Shown: positions 1-8,408 of the stretch, piece after piece
Numbering within the stretch: the stretch's first letter is position 1
Layout of the letters: every line of letters begins with the position of its first letter
Origin: an uncultured Clostridia bacterium
GTDB lineage: Bacteria > Bacillota > Clostridia > Oscillospirales > Acutalibacteraceae
DNA: 64,000 nt
Assembly (NCBI GenBank): GCA_947585745.1
Contig: CANPXF010000001.1
Coordinates: 62,001 to 126,000 of the forward strand
Direction of reading: 5' to 3'
The notes under the pieces: model-generated
Told to the model about the DNA's origin: nothing
Database searches by the model: none
What the model saw: only the letters and a program-made list of their open reading frames with translations
Program-made: the position numbers and the translations under genes

Positions 1-1792
1 AAGTATAGGTGAGAATGCATTTTCTTATTGTGAAAGCCTTGAAAGTATAACAATCCCCGACAGCGTTACAAGTATAGGTGAAAGTGCATTTTACTTTTGC
101 ACAAGCCTTGAAAAAGTAATAATAGGTAACGGCGTTACAAATATAGGCGGGAGCGCATTTTATGAATGCACAAGCTTGAAAGATGTAACAATAGGCAACA
201 GTGTTACAAGTATAGGTGAGTATGCATTTTATGAATGCACAAGATTGATAGATGTAACAATCCCGGACAGTGTCACAAGTATAGGTGAAAATGCATTTTA
301 TGAATGCACAAGTCTTACAAGTTTAAAAATAGGCAACAGTGTTACAAGTATAGGTGATTATGCATTTTATTATTGCGAAAGCTTGAAAGATGTAACAATC
401 CCCGACAGTGTCACAAGTATAGGTGAAAATGCATTTTATGAATGCACAAGTCTTACAAGTATAAAAATAGGCAATAGTGTTACAAGTATAGGTGAAGAGG
501 CATTTTACGGATGCACAGGCTTGAAAGATGTAACAATCCCGGACAATGTCACAAGTATAGGCGATTATGTATTTGAAGAATGCACAAGCCTTGAAAGCGT
601 AATAATAGGAAACGGTGTTACAAGTATAGGTGAAGAGGCATTTTATGAATGCACAAGCTTGAAAGATGTAACAATAGGCAATAGTGTTACAAGTATAGGT
701 GATTATGCATTTTATTATTGCGAAAGCTTGAGAGATGTAACTATCCCCAATAGCGTTACAAGCATAGGAAAGAAAGCATTTAAATATTGCACACTTCTTA
801 CAAACGTAACAATCCCCAACAGCGTTACAGATATAGGTTGGGAAGCATTTTACGGTACTGCCTGGTACGATAATCAGCCCAACGGTGTAGTGTACGCAGG
901 AAAGGTTGCCTATAAATATAAAGGAAAATGCCCCGCCACAGTAAATATAAAAGCAGATACTGTAGGTATAGCGGAAGGCGCATTTTCTTATTGTCTAAAT
1001 CCTAAAAAGATAACAGTCCCCAACAGTGTTATAAGTATAGGCGAAAATGCGTTTAGATTTTGTGCAAATCTTCAAAGCATAACAATAGGTAATGGAGTTA
1101 CAAGCATAGGTTTTGGAGCCTTTTCAGATTGCGCAAGCCTAACCGGTATTACTATTCCAAGAAATGTTAAAAATATTGATTCCTATGCATTTGGATATTA
1201 TTATAACTACTATACTGATTATTATGAAAAAATAGATAATTTCATAGTTGCAGGCTACAGCGGTACAGGGGCGCAAAGATACGCGGACAATAACGATTTT
1301 AAATTCACCAACTTAAGTGACGCCCAACCTACAACGCCAGTTTCTAAAACCTCAATCTCCCTCAAAAAATCCTCGGGAAATGTCTATGTAAAGAAAACCC
1401 TGCAGATAAAAGCAACAGTTAAAAACAGCAAGGGCAAAACGACCTACACATCGAGCAACAAAAAGGTTGCAAAGGTCAACTCAAACGGAAAGATAACAGG
1501 CGTTAAAAAGGGTACGGCTACAATTACCGTTACCAACAACGGCGTATCAAAGAAATTTAAGGTAACCGTTAACAATCCTAAGCTGAACAAGAGCAAGCTG
1601 AATCTTAAAAAAGGAAAGACCTTTAAGCTGAAAATTACGGGCAAAGCAGGAACTCAAAAATACACTTCAAGCAAAAAGAGCGTTGCAACGGTAAGCAAAA
1701 AGGGTATAATCGCCGCTAAAAAGAAAGGTAACGCTACCATTACCGTAAAAACCAACGGCTTAAAGCTAAAGTGCAAGGTTAAGGTAAAATAA
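1..1792 (+). CDS. BspA-type leucine-rich-repeat surface protein with two Big_2-like C-terminal domains, 5' end outside window
   Basis: The reading frame is open from base 2, so the tracked TTG at 176 is only an internal codon and the gene begins left of the window. The N-terminal part is an array of 23-residue LRR_5 (BspA/TpLRR) repeats of the form SVTSIGxxAFYxCTSLxxVTIP, visible at DNA level as roughly 69-bp repeats to about base 1180. It is followed by a degenerate cap, then two Ig-like Big_2 modules (YTSSNKKVAKVNSNGKITGVKKG; YTSSKKSVATVSKKG) and a lysine-rich end KVKVK. BspA-like repeats typically serve adhesion or protein binding at the cell surface. No LPXTG or dockerin is visible. The lysine-rich Ig end recurs in other secreted proteins here. 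The family call is sure; the ligand is unknown. Confidence 0.9.
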   Translation, partial: SIGENAFSYCESLESITIPDSVTSIGESAFYFCTSLEKVIIGNGVTNIGGSAFYECTSLKDVTIGNSVTSIGEYAFYECTRLIDVTIPDSVTSIGENAFYECTSLTSLKIGNSVTSIGDYAFYYCESLKDVTIPDSVTSIGENAFYECTSLTSIKIGNSVTSIGEEAFYGCTGLKDVTIPDNVTSIGDYVFEECTSLESVIIGNGVTSIGEEAFYECTSLKDVTIGNSVTSIGDYAFYYCESLRDVTIPNSVTSIGKKAFKYCTLLTNVTIPNSVTDIGWEAFYGTAWYDNQPNGVVYAGKVAYKYKGKCPATVNIKADTVGIAEGAFSYCLNPKKITVPNSVISIGENAFRFCANLQSITIGNGVTSIGFGAFSDCASLTGITIPRNVKNIDSYAFGYYYNYYTDYYEKIDNFIVAGYSGTGAQRYADNNDFKFTNLSDAQPTTPVSKTSISLKKSSGNVYVKKTLQIKATVKNSKGKTTYTSSNKKVAKVNSNGKITGVKKGTATITVTNNGVSKKFKVTVNNPKLNKSKLNLKKGKTFKLKITGKAGTQKYTSSKKSVATVSKKGIIAAKKKGNATITVKTNGLKLKCKVKVK

Positions 1793-1817
1793 TCAAAATA
1801 AAAGCTAAATACACTCA

Positions 1818-1860
1818 AAAGGCAGGCAAAACTGTAAAGCTTTGCCTGCCTTTAATGTTA
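1818..1860 (+). terminator. Rho-independent terminator of the LRR gene
   Basis: A 13-bp perfect stem (AAAGGCAGGCAAA / TTTGCCTGCCTTT) with a 10-nt loop lies 25 bases after the LRR stop codon. The rest of the gap to the tRNA shows no gene. Confidence 0.9.
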
Positions 1861-2044
1861 TTCACTAATTAATTGTGAGTTTAAAATTTCAATCTGAAAA
1901 GGAAATAGATAATAATAATATTACGAACTCGCCTTCCAATATTCAAACGATAGCATCATTAAAAACAAAAAATCTATAGCGGATAGGTATTTTACCTTTT
2001 TCGGCAGAGGTTTTTCTTAAATGAGAAAATGGCTTATTCAAGGC

Positions 2045-2084
2045 AAAAATAATGGCTACGGCATTGTAATATCATACCGTAGCC
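2045..2084 (-). terminator. Terminator of tRNA-Trp transcript
   Basis: On the minus strand GGCTACGG pairs with CCGTAGCC across a 15-nt loop and is followed by ATTATTTTT, eight bases beyond the tRNA CCA end. Confidence 0.8.
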
Positions 2085-2091
2085 AAGATTT

Positions 2092-2167
2092 TGGCAGGGG
2101 CAGAAGGACTTGAACCCTCGGCACGCGGTTTTGGAGACCGCTGCTCTACCAACTGAGCTATACCCCT
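2092..2167 (-). tRNA. trnW: tRNA-Trp (anticodon CCA)
   Basis: The minus strand gives a full cloverleaf of 76 nt with encoded CCA. The acceptor stem AGGGGTA pairs with TGCCCCT (one G-T pair). The D arm reads TAGCTCAGTTGGTAGAGCA, the anticodon arm GCGGTCTCCAAAACCGC with anticodon CCA, and the T arm contains GGTTCAAGTCC. It stands alone between its own promoter and terminator. Confidence 0.96.
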
Positions 2168-2222
2168 ATATGTCTTTTTTTAAGCTAACCGATGTAACAT
2201 CAGTCGTTTTGACGCAGATATT

Positions 2223-2251
2223 ATTTTATCACGCAAACAGTTTTATGTCAA
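2223..2251 (-). promoter_or_regulatory. sigmaA-type promoter for tRNA-Trp
   Basis: On the minus strand, TTGACA and TAAAAT are separated by 17 bp, about 50 bases upstream of the mature tRNA 5' end. Confidence 0.8.
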
Positions 2252-2458
2252 GTTAAATATGCTTTTAATTTTTTGTGTTTTGCAGGATTACAATAGATGT
2301 GTTACAAAAAATATGAGAAGTACCTCTTTATTTGGTAAAATGCTTTTTTCGTTCTCATTATACCAAATTTTAAAGTTACTTCTCTTTTTTATCAGGTCAT
2401 ATCATTTTAACAAATTTCATCTTTTTGCTTTTAACAGCCTACTCAAACTCTATACTCT

Positions 2459-2857
2459 TTAGTCATCCAAATAAACCTGAATAGTTATCTTTATCCAATC
2501 ATTTATGATTTCCTTTTTTCTGATTTTGCCATATAACAGCTTCCCCGCGTCCATAAGACGCGAGAGGATTTCATTTGAGTGGCGCGGAATATATCCGAGT
2601 TTATTTCCCTTTTCATCCCTCAAGACAATTGCGCGTTCGTCATATTCATTATCGGGTTCACGGAAAAACTGTATCTTCTTGCCCTCCGTAAGCTCCGGCT
2701 CAAGCTCGTGAATATTATCAATATGACTTGTCCCGGCAATATGCACATCTATCAGATATATTTTATTTTCAAAAGGCTTAGCTAAATCAATACCTCCGTG
2801 CAGAGCGGAGATAATATTATTTCTGTCAAGCTTAATAATATCAGCCATCTGTATCAC
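2459..2857 (-). CDS. HIRAN-domain protein
   Basis: The 132-aa product is almost entirely a HIRAN domain (about residues 30-130): an AGTSHID stretch, then FFREPDNEYDERAI and KLGYIPRHSNEILSRLMDAGK, which are the family hallmarks. HIRAN domains bind 3' ends of single-stranded DNA in HLTF-type proteins, and stand-alone bacterial copies are thought to sense damaged or stalled DNA. Its start overlaps the end of the upstream J-domain gene by 17 bases, so the two are translationally coupled. No catalytic domain is attached, so it probably acts as an adaptor. The family call is secure; the role is inferred. Confidence 0.85.
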   Translation of the reverse strand: MIQMADIIKLDRNNIISALHGGIDLAKPFENKIYLIDVHIAGTSHIDNIHELEPELTEGKKIQFFREPDNEYDERAIVLRDEKGNKLGYIPRHSNEILSRLMDAGKLLYGKIRKKEIINDWIKITIQVYLDD

Positions 2858-3659
2858 CTAACATTTGATTCAAGCGTTTTTTATAATACTCATAGGTATC
2901 TCTGTAATAATCAAGAGCCCGTTTGAGTTCATCTATCTCGGCGTTCAACTTTTCTTCATTTAAAAGAATGTCCTTTTTATTGTATGGAAACTCACTTTTT
3001 ATTCTTTCAATACTGCCACGCATTACCTCAATTTCCCGTATCAACTCTTCCTTGTGCTTCTTTAATTTGTCAAGTGAGCTTCCGCTATCCTCTATCGGCG
3101 CCTTTTCATCAATTGATTCCGCAAGGAGGTTAACCATACGCAATTCTTCAATATCCCCGTGCTCATATGCCTCAACCGCTTTTTGGAACAGTTCGATTTC
3201 TCTTTTTGTCGCTTTAGAGTTTAAATCAGGATGCAATTTCTTAACAACATTCCGATAGAGCTTCTTAAACTCCCTGCTTTCTTCCTCGGTCATCATTTTG
3301 CATTTTGAGAGTCTGTCCGCTTCATTTATATCATTTAGCATATCTTCGAGTTTCTGTTTGTACTCGGAATACTCTCTGTCAAGCTGTGCTTCTACAAGCG
3401 GTATGAAAACGACTTCATTCCTATTCAGCTTTGCCTGAACAAGCTCAATCTTTCTTTTAATTCGTTCCACATCGCAATAATACTGATAGACCTTGTATTC
3501 ATACGCTCCGATTGTCATACAATATTTCACGCGCAGATTCTGACATTCCACCATCATAAGGTCGTCTTTTTCAAGAATAATATCCGTGAGTTCTGCTCTG
3601 AGAATCTCTATATCCTCACACAGCTCCTTGTATTCATCGCTGACAACAAGCCCGCTCAT
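2841..3659 (-). CDS. Coiled-coil protein with central J-domain-like segment
   Basis: This 272-aa protein is mostly charged heptad-rich coiled coil (residues 1-110 and 190-265). Around residues 125-170 it reads FKKLYRNVVKKLHPDLNSKA followed by an ELFQKAVEAYEHGD helix, which is the helix II-HPD-helix III core of a DnaJ domain. J domains stimulate the ATPase of DnaK-type Hsp70. It is not DnaJ itself: no Gly/Phe region or zinc finger is visible and the domain is internal. It overlaps the downstream HIRAN gene, suggesting the products work together. The J-like call rests on HPD plus helix pattern; substrates are unknown. Confidence 0.7.
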   Translation of the reverse strand: MSGLVVSDEYKELCEDIEILRAELTDIILEKDDLMMVECQNLRVKYCMTIGAYEYKVYQYYCDVERIKRKIELVQAKLNRNEVVFIPLVEAQLDREYSEYKQKLEDMLNDINEADRLSKCKMMTEEESREFKKLYRNVVKKLHPDLNSKATKREIELFQKAVEAYEHGDIEELRMVNLLAESIDEKAPIEDSGSSLDKLKKHKEELIREIEVMRGSIERIKSEFPYNKKDILLNEEKLNAEIDELKRALDYYRDTYEYYKKRLNQMLGDTDG

Positions 3660-3897
3660 ATTAACACCGCCTTTGCAGTTATTATAATTATAACATTGAA
3701 ATGATAAAATTCAATAAAATATTGATAATTAATAATAATTATGCTCGTTATAATAATTCTCGGTATCCTTATAGAAATCCTCGGGATTTTAATTATCAGG
3801 CGGTTATGGGAGCACTCATTTTATTTGGAGCCGTTTGAGTTGGTATAAAAACACTCCATTCTTTATCTAAGCTATCACACATCTTGTTTCTCTGCAA

Positions 3898-4848
3898 CTA
3901 TTTTTTCCGAATTTTCCAAATATCCAAATTATCCAAATATTTTTCTCTTGTGTCACTATTCAATCGAGCTGAAGGATGATATGCGTAAATAATTTTCATT
4001 TTTTTGCATTTATAAGTATTAAAATATTCTTCGTCTGCAAAATAATCCTTTATTCCAAAATAATCCTCAATATCTTCTTCACCAAGCTCTACAACTTTTG
4101 AAGTTGGCCTTTCTTTGATTTTAAGCTTTTCTATCATTCCTTTAATAATTTTTTTATAGAATTCATCCGAGAAATCACGTTTGATATGTCTTTCATAGCC
4201 TTTACCACTGATAAACAACAAGTGAGTCGGTCTCAGAATATTAATCTCGTGCCAATAGATATTTCTATCCTCGCTTTTTTTACCATTGTATTCATATGTA
4301 AATGTATCGTACAGTTTATCAATATCTCCGTTACAAGGAGTATAATTGCCGTTTACGGAAGATTTGTTGAGATTATTGTTGAGGATTGAAAGCACCTTTG
4401 CTTCAAGCTCCTCTGCTTTATTGGCATCTTTGCCGTCTTTTTTTATTCCGCTTATGACTCTCCTGGTTTTAAGATATTGCGTTTCCCGACAATCCGATTT
4501 AGGAATATCACTGTTTTTATCATCTCGATGCGCAATTGCATAATCATATCTGTAGTATCCATCTTGCTGATAGCAATCACTCTTTTCTATCAACTGCCCG
4601 TCTTTGGTATGCGCTTCCTTACCATACACCATAATCTTGTGTTTTGCGTTGATATATGAATCAAAACAGGTCAGTAATTGTACTCCGTTATAACCATCCG
4701 GCTTAATATCGGAATTTCTTGCCTTTTCTTCCATCGATTTATAAAATGCCTCATACATCGCATTGAGTTCGGCATTCTTCTCTTCAGTTCTTTTTTTACG
4801 AGTATTGTTTTCAAATATTTTTGTGTTTGAGTAATTTTTGCATGCCAT
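3898..4848 (-). CDS. Uracil-DNA-glycosylase-superfamily-like protein
   Basis: I take the start at the ATG at 4848 (MACKNYSNTK) because TAGGGGGGATT lies just upstream; the tracked ORF adds 22 residues without a ribosome site. The 316-aa product has IMVYGKEAHT near residue 70, RPTHLLFISGKGYE near 215 and YHPSARL near 300. These resemble motif 1 (G-x-E variant), the central strand and the HPS motif of a divergent UDG-like family. UDG-superfamily members remove damaged or deaminated bases, but many divergent members lack proven activity. Another possibility is a defence-associated nucleic-acid-binding protein. It is somewhat AT-rich and sits alone. Confidence in the fold is moderate and in the reaction low. 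Confidence 0.5.
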   Translation of the reverse strand: MACKNYSNTKIFENNTRKKRTEEKNAELNAMYEAFYKSMEEKARNSDIKPDGYNGVQLLTCFDSYINAKHKIMVYGKEAHTKDGQLIEKSDCYQQDGYYRYDYAIAHRDDKNSDIPKSDCRETQYLKTRRVISGIKKDGKDANKAEELEAKVLSILNNNLNKSSVNGNYTPCNGDIDKLYDTFTYEYNGKKSEDRNIYWHEINILRPTHLLFISGKGYERHIKRDFSDEFYKKIIKGMIEKLKIKERPTSKVVELGEEDIEDYFGIKDYFADEEYFNTYKCKKMKIIYAYHPSARLNSDTREKYLDNLDIWKIRKK

Positions 4849-4906
4849 TGAAATCCCCCCTAAATTGATATGCACCCCAAAGATTATAATCAAAAGGTTA
4901 TAGCCG

Positions 4907-4944
4907 AAAGCCACCCCGATTATTTAAAAATACAGGGTGGCTTT
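4907..4944 (-). terminator. Terminator downstream of the propeller-like protein gene
   Basis: AAAGCCACCC pairs with GGGTGGCTTT across an 18-nt AT-rich loop, about 40 bases beyond the stop at 4985. The structure could act in both directions. Confidence 0.75.
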
Positions 4945-4984
4945 TAGTGATTTTTTCAGTTTTAATCTACCGAATTTTTATAAT

Positions 4985-7594
4985 TTATTTTACTTTTACT
5001 TTAATTTTAAGAACCTTTGCGTGGTTTACTGTAATTTTGAGTGTAGTTTTGCCCTTTTTCAGACCTACAATTTTAATTTTGGAAGCTGTTGCCTTGCCCT
5101 TAATTTTAGCAATTTTTGTACTATTGTACTTATTATTAAGAGCAGACGCTTTACCCTTAATCTTTATTGTAAGGGTATTTCCCTTTTTGACCTTATATAC
5201 TTTTGACGCATTTACTGCTTTGTTTTTGTAAATAAGCTTTGGGTTTGAGGTTACCGTTCCTTTAAACGTCAGCTTTTTTGAGCCTACTTTTACAGTTACT
5301 GTACCCGAGCCCTTTTTCAGGAAGGTTACCTTGCCCTTTGAAGATACTTTTAGAATTTTCTTGTTATTTGAACTATAAGTTATCTTCTTTCCGCCTGCGT
5401 TATTTACAACAATTCTGTAGGTGCTTCCCGCGGATTTTTTTACGCTTTTATTTGCAAGGGAGGGAGCGGATGTTGTTGGTTTTGCGGAAGTCGGGTCAGT
5501 CGGCTCTGTTGTCGGATTGGTTACCGTGGGGTCGGTCGGATTGGTTGTCGGATTGGTTGCTGTCGTATCAGCGGAAGTATCTGTCGTTGAGGGAGTTGTT
5601 TCAACAGCTTTAACATTCCATACCTGTGTACCGTAGAAAGGATTAGCTGTGCCTAAAATAAGACCTGAATTATTAACAGCAAAAACTCTGCAACCGTGGT
5701 TATACGGGTCGCCAAATCCGTTTGTTGTTATCGTTTCAACATTCATATCTTTATCAATGGTATAAAGGTCAAAGCCTCTCTCCGCCCTTGATAAGTAAGC
5801 ACTGCAGGTGATAATTGATTTCATTTTATTAAGAGTTTCACTTGAAAGCACTTTCTCAAACTTGGATTTTATATAAGAGGAGAAACGGTCGGATAAATTT
5901 TTAAAACCGTCAAAAGCCTTTTTATACTCCTCGTATACGTTAACGCTAATTCCTTTATCTATATTATCCTCCACCTTCTCAAGTGAATCCGCGAGAGAAA
6001 GCGCCTGATTTTTCGTATTCGTTCCTGCGAACGCTGTAATTTCATTGCTGTCGGTAGCAACCTGAGAATCCCCTGTGCTCGGCTCCGTCTGAATACTTCT
6101 TAAAAAATCAATAAGATATCCTATCTGTCTTTCCCACTCTTCGGGCGTCATCTCAAGTAAATCACCGTTTGTAAACTGTCCGATTGTTTCAAGCAAACTG
6201 CTTGTATCGAACGTACCTACATACAGTTTTCCGTCAAACTCCTGCATTCTCCAGATGTACTGATTCTCTTTTTTGCCAAAGCCCGAACCGTAACCTGTAA
6301 TACTGCCGTCAGGGAACATTTTGTCAGCGTCGCCCATTACAAGTTCAACATTTTCTTTCTTGTCCATTCTGTAAAGGTTGACGGATTGTTTAAGATTCGC
6401 ATTTATAAAGTCGCAATCTGTATTAAAGAGGATTTTTTCAAGAGCTATTTCCTCATCATTATACTCACCTATATAAAGGTAGTCATTGTAAACATAAAGG
6501 TTTGCGGCTCCGCTTCTTGTTCTTTCGGGGTCAATACCGAAAGTATACTTAGCCCCGTCTTTTTCCTGGTCGCCCGCAACAGATGTCCACTTCCACTGTC
6601 CTTTTGAATCCGTATCTCCACGTACTATCGCAAATGACTGCATTGAATTTTCGTCGGGCTTATTATCAGACGTACCCGTACAAAGCACAACATAGAGAGA
6701 ATCGTTATATTCAATCATATCCCAAATTGAACCGCCGTAGATGCTGTCAGGATAATGATACGCGGGATAATTGTATAAATCATCCATATCGGCTATTACC
6801 TTAAATGAGTCGGGGTCGGAAGGATTATCAGTTTCGCAGATATATGCCCCGTCAAGTCCGACAAGGCTTATCATAAGCTTGCCCTTATATGTGCAAATAC
6901 CGCGGATACCTACACAAATACCCTGCTGATAAGCTTTGTAATAATCCGCCTGTGAAATACTCTGATAAACAAGCGTCATTTCATCATTTTCGGGATTAAG
7001 CTGATAAATGCTTGGCAAACCGTTTACGGAACCGCAGAAATAGAACTTTCCGTTATATTCAACAGCGTTTCTGAACAGTACGTTTGTTCCTGTAGTTGCT
7101 TTTGACATAAGGAGCTTTACATCTCCTGTTTTCGTGTTAAGCTTAACAAAGATACCCTGCGGGTCTCCTCCGTCTTCCTCACCGTAAAAGAAGGTTCCGT
7201 TAAACATAGTGTCAAAAGCTTTTTTAATAGCCTCTTCGTCATACTGATGTCCAAGAACAGACTTCATAAACGAAAGCGTCTGCAACATAGCATTGGCGCA
7301 GGTGCCGATATAAACATAGTCGCCGTATCCTACGGCTGACCACGAATAGTTTTGCGCGCGGTCGCCTACACCTGTAATATTGTCGGTAACCGTTCCGTTG
7401 CCTGCATAATCCACAATACCGTCAGGGCTTTTTATGCCGTTATCTTTATGCGACAACTTATCCGCCGTATATTTGCCGTCGGAAGAATAATATGATGAAC
7501 CCTTATTATCCTCAACAGCAAATGCCGTACTAACGGAAATTACAGATGAAATAAGGGTTACTACCAACAAGATTGACAAAATTTTTGTTTTCAT
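4985..7594 (-). CDS. Secreted propeller-like protein with Thr/Pro linker and lysine-rich Ig C-terminus
   Basis: The 869-aa product begins with a clear signal peptide (MKTKILSILLVVTLISS...AFA). Residues 60-670 carry recurring strand patterns such as YVYIGTCANAML, GKFYFCGSVNG, GKLMISLVGLDGAYI and DYLYIGEYNDEE, as expected for a beta-propeller with blades ending in Y-I/V-G. No catalytic motif is evident. A Thr/Pro-rich linker (NPTTNPTDPTVTNPTTEPTDPT) leads to two Ig-like Big_2 modules and the end KVLKIKVKVK. It is probably surface-exposed or secreted and binds a glycan or protein. The plus-strand ORFs over the linker are antisense shadows. Family function is unknown; export is certain. Confidence 0.75.
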   Translation of the reverse strand: MKTKILSILLVVTLISSVISVSTAFAVEDNKGSSYYSSDGKYTADKLSHKDNGIKSPDGIVDYAGNGTVTDNITGVGDRAQNYSWSAVGYGDYVYIGTCANAMLQTLSFMKSVLGHQYDEEAIKKAFDTMFNGTFFYGEEDGGDPQGIFVKLNTKTGDVKLLMSKATTGTNVLFRNAVEYNGKFYFCGSVNGLPSIYQLNPENDEMTLVYQSISQADYYKAYQQGICVGIRGICTYKGKLMISLVGLDGAYICETDNPSDPDSFKVIADMDDLYNYPAYHYPDSIYGGSIWDMIEYNDSLYVVLCTGTSDNKPDENSMQSFAIVRGDTDSKGQWKWTSVAGDQEKDGAKYTFGIDPERTRSGAANLYVYNDYLYIGEYNDEEIALEKILFNTDCDFINANLKQSVNLYRMDKKENVELVMGDADKMFPDGSITGYGSGFGKKENQYIWRMQEFDGKLYVGTFDTSSLLETIGQFTNGDLLEMTPEEWERQIGYLIDFLRSIQTEPSTGDSQVATDSNEITAFAGTNTKNQALSLADSLEKVEDNIDKGISVNVYEEYKKAFDGFKNLSDRFSSYIKSKFEKVLSSETLNKMKSIITCSAYLSRAERGFDLYTIDKDMNVETITTNGFGDPYNHGCRVFAVNNSGLILGTANPFYGTQVWNVKAVETTPSTTDTSADTTATNPTTNPTDPTVTNPTTEPTDPTSAKPTTSAPSLANKSVKKSAGSTYRIVVNNAGGKKITYSSNNKKILKVSSKGKVTFLKKGSGTVTVKVGSKKLTFKGTVTSNPKLIYKNKAVNASKVYKVKKGNTLTIKIKGKASALNNKYNSTKIAKIKGKATASKIKIVGLKKGKTTLKITVNHAKVLKIKVKVK

Positions 7595-7635
7595 AAATAA
7601 TCACCTTTCTTATAATATTATGGTTGTAAATACCA

Positions 7636-7680
7636 GTAAAATAAGGCTCTATAATAAACGTCGGGGTAACAAATAGAGCC
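7636..7680 (-). terminator. Terminator of the STAS/zinc-ribbon operon
   Basis: On the minus strand GGCTCTAT and ATAGAGCC form an 8-bp stem followed by TTATTTTACT, directly after the zinc-ribbon stop codon. Confidence 0.7.
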
Positions 7681-7688
7681 TGAAAAGC

Positions 7689-7880
7689 TTACTCAACTAT
7701 TATATTGGGAGATACCATTACAACACTTTTGCACTTATTACAACGAAATTCACGGGATAAACTCACATCACTTGCAGGCGTTGTATAATAACCCTCTCCA
7801 CAGTCCATACAAGCTATTTTTTCGCCCTTTTGTAATCTATTGATTATGCCTATAATGCTTTTTGGCTTTTTTGTGTCCAT
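7689..7880 (-). CDS. Small zinc-ribbon protein
   Basis: This 63-aa protein has two CxxC knuckles (CMDC at about residues 24-27 and CNKC near 48-51) separated by about 20 residues, the layout of a rubredoxin-like or zinc-ribbon fold. The upstream sequence GAAGGGCGG fits a ribosome site. It follows the STAS gene by 50 bases on the same strand and shares its terminator, so it is probably co-transcribed with the anti-anti-sigma gene. No enzymatic motif is present; it may be a regulatory or metal-binding accessory. The gene call is good and the role unknown. Confidence 0.6.
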   Translation of the reverse strand: MDTKKPKSIIGIINRLQKGEKIACMDCGEGYYTTPASDVSLSREFRCNKCKSVVMVSPNIIVE

Positions 7881-7930
7881 ATCCGCCCTTCTTCCAATTT
7901 AGTTCAGGGTAATTATCCGATTATCTGAAA

Positions 7931-8230
7931 CTAATCTTCTATATTCAAAACAGACGACAGATTAGTAATTTTCAGAATTTCCATAACATTTTTATTGGCG
8001 GACCTGACTGTAAATCCGCCCTTTTCAGACATAAGCTTATGCGCCATTACAAGAACCCTCAGGCCTGCCGAGGAAATATATTCAAGCTTTGATAAATTGA
8101 GAGTTATTTTTTCACATTCGTCAGCCTGAAGTTTTATTTCATTCTCAAGCTCGGGGGCGGTAAGCGTATCCAATCTTCCGTCTATAGAAATAATTACCGT
8201 CTTATCTTCCTTGATTGTATTAATATTCAT
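7931..8230 (-). CDS. STAS-domain anti-sigma factor antagonist (SpoIIAA/RsbV-like)
   Basis: The 99-aa protein is a complete STAS domain: a strand IISIDGRLDTLTAPEL, then ITLNLSKLEYISSAGLRVLV, where the SSAGLR serine is the usual phosphorylation site, and a C-terminal helix. RsbV/SpoIIAA proteins bind an RsbW-type kinase when unphosphorylated and are reset by SpoIIE/RsbU phosphatases. Both partner types occur in the divergent NRPS locus (17522-17938 and 17935-19878), and the MATE gene carries a third related domain. It has its own strong promoter at 8263-8291. Family call is very secure; pairing with these particular partners is inference from position. Confidence 0.92.
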   Translation of the reverse strand: MNINTIKEDKTVIISIDGRLDTLTAPELENEIKLQADECEKITLNLSKLEYISSAGLRVLVMAHKLMSEKGGFTVRSANKNVMEILKITNLSSVLNIED

Positions 8231-8262
8231 ACTCTTCCTCCAAAAGCCATTAATATAAATAT

Positions 8263-8291
8263 ATTTTATTACAAGTAATCCGGACTGTCAA
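8263..8291 (-). promoter_or_regulatory. sigmaA-type promoter for the STAS gene
   Basis: The minus strand reads TTGACA, a 17-bp spacer, then TAAAAT, about 30 bases before the STAS start codon. Confidence 0.8.
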
Positions 8292-8338
8292 CTTTAAAAT
8301 AAAATTAAATAAAATATGAGATATTTGGTTGCTTTTTA

Positions 8339-8367
8339 TTGTAAAAACAGAGAAAATATGATATATT
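8339..8367 (+). promoter_or_regulatory. Probable sigmaA promoter for the MATE-NRPS operon
   Basis: TTGTAA and TATATT with a 17-bp spacer lie about 40 bases before the MATE start, back to back with the STAS promoter. The -35 is imperfect, so this promoter is the weaker or regulated one of the pair. Confidence 0.55.
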
Positions 8368-8408
8368 AAATGCAAAATATACTAATGTATAAAAATACGG
8401 AGTAAAGA

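Noticed and set aside
2259-2462. 67-aa plus-strand ORF between tRNA-Trp and the HIRAN gene
   Set aside because: No ribosome site, low-complexity Phe/Leu translation typical of AT-rich noncoding DNA, and it runs into the 3' end of the HIRAN gene.
5278-5636. Plus-strand ORFs over the 3' part of the propeller-like gene
   Set aside because: They are antisense to the Thr/Pro linker and lysine-rich Ig modules, giving Leu/Val/Gly repeats; no start signals.
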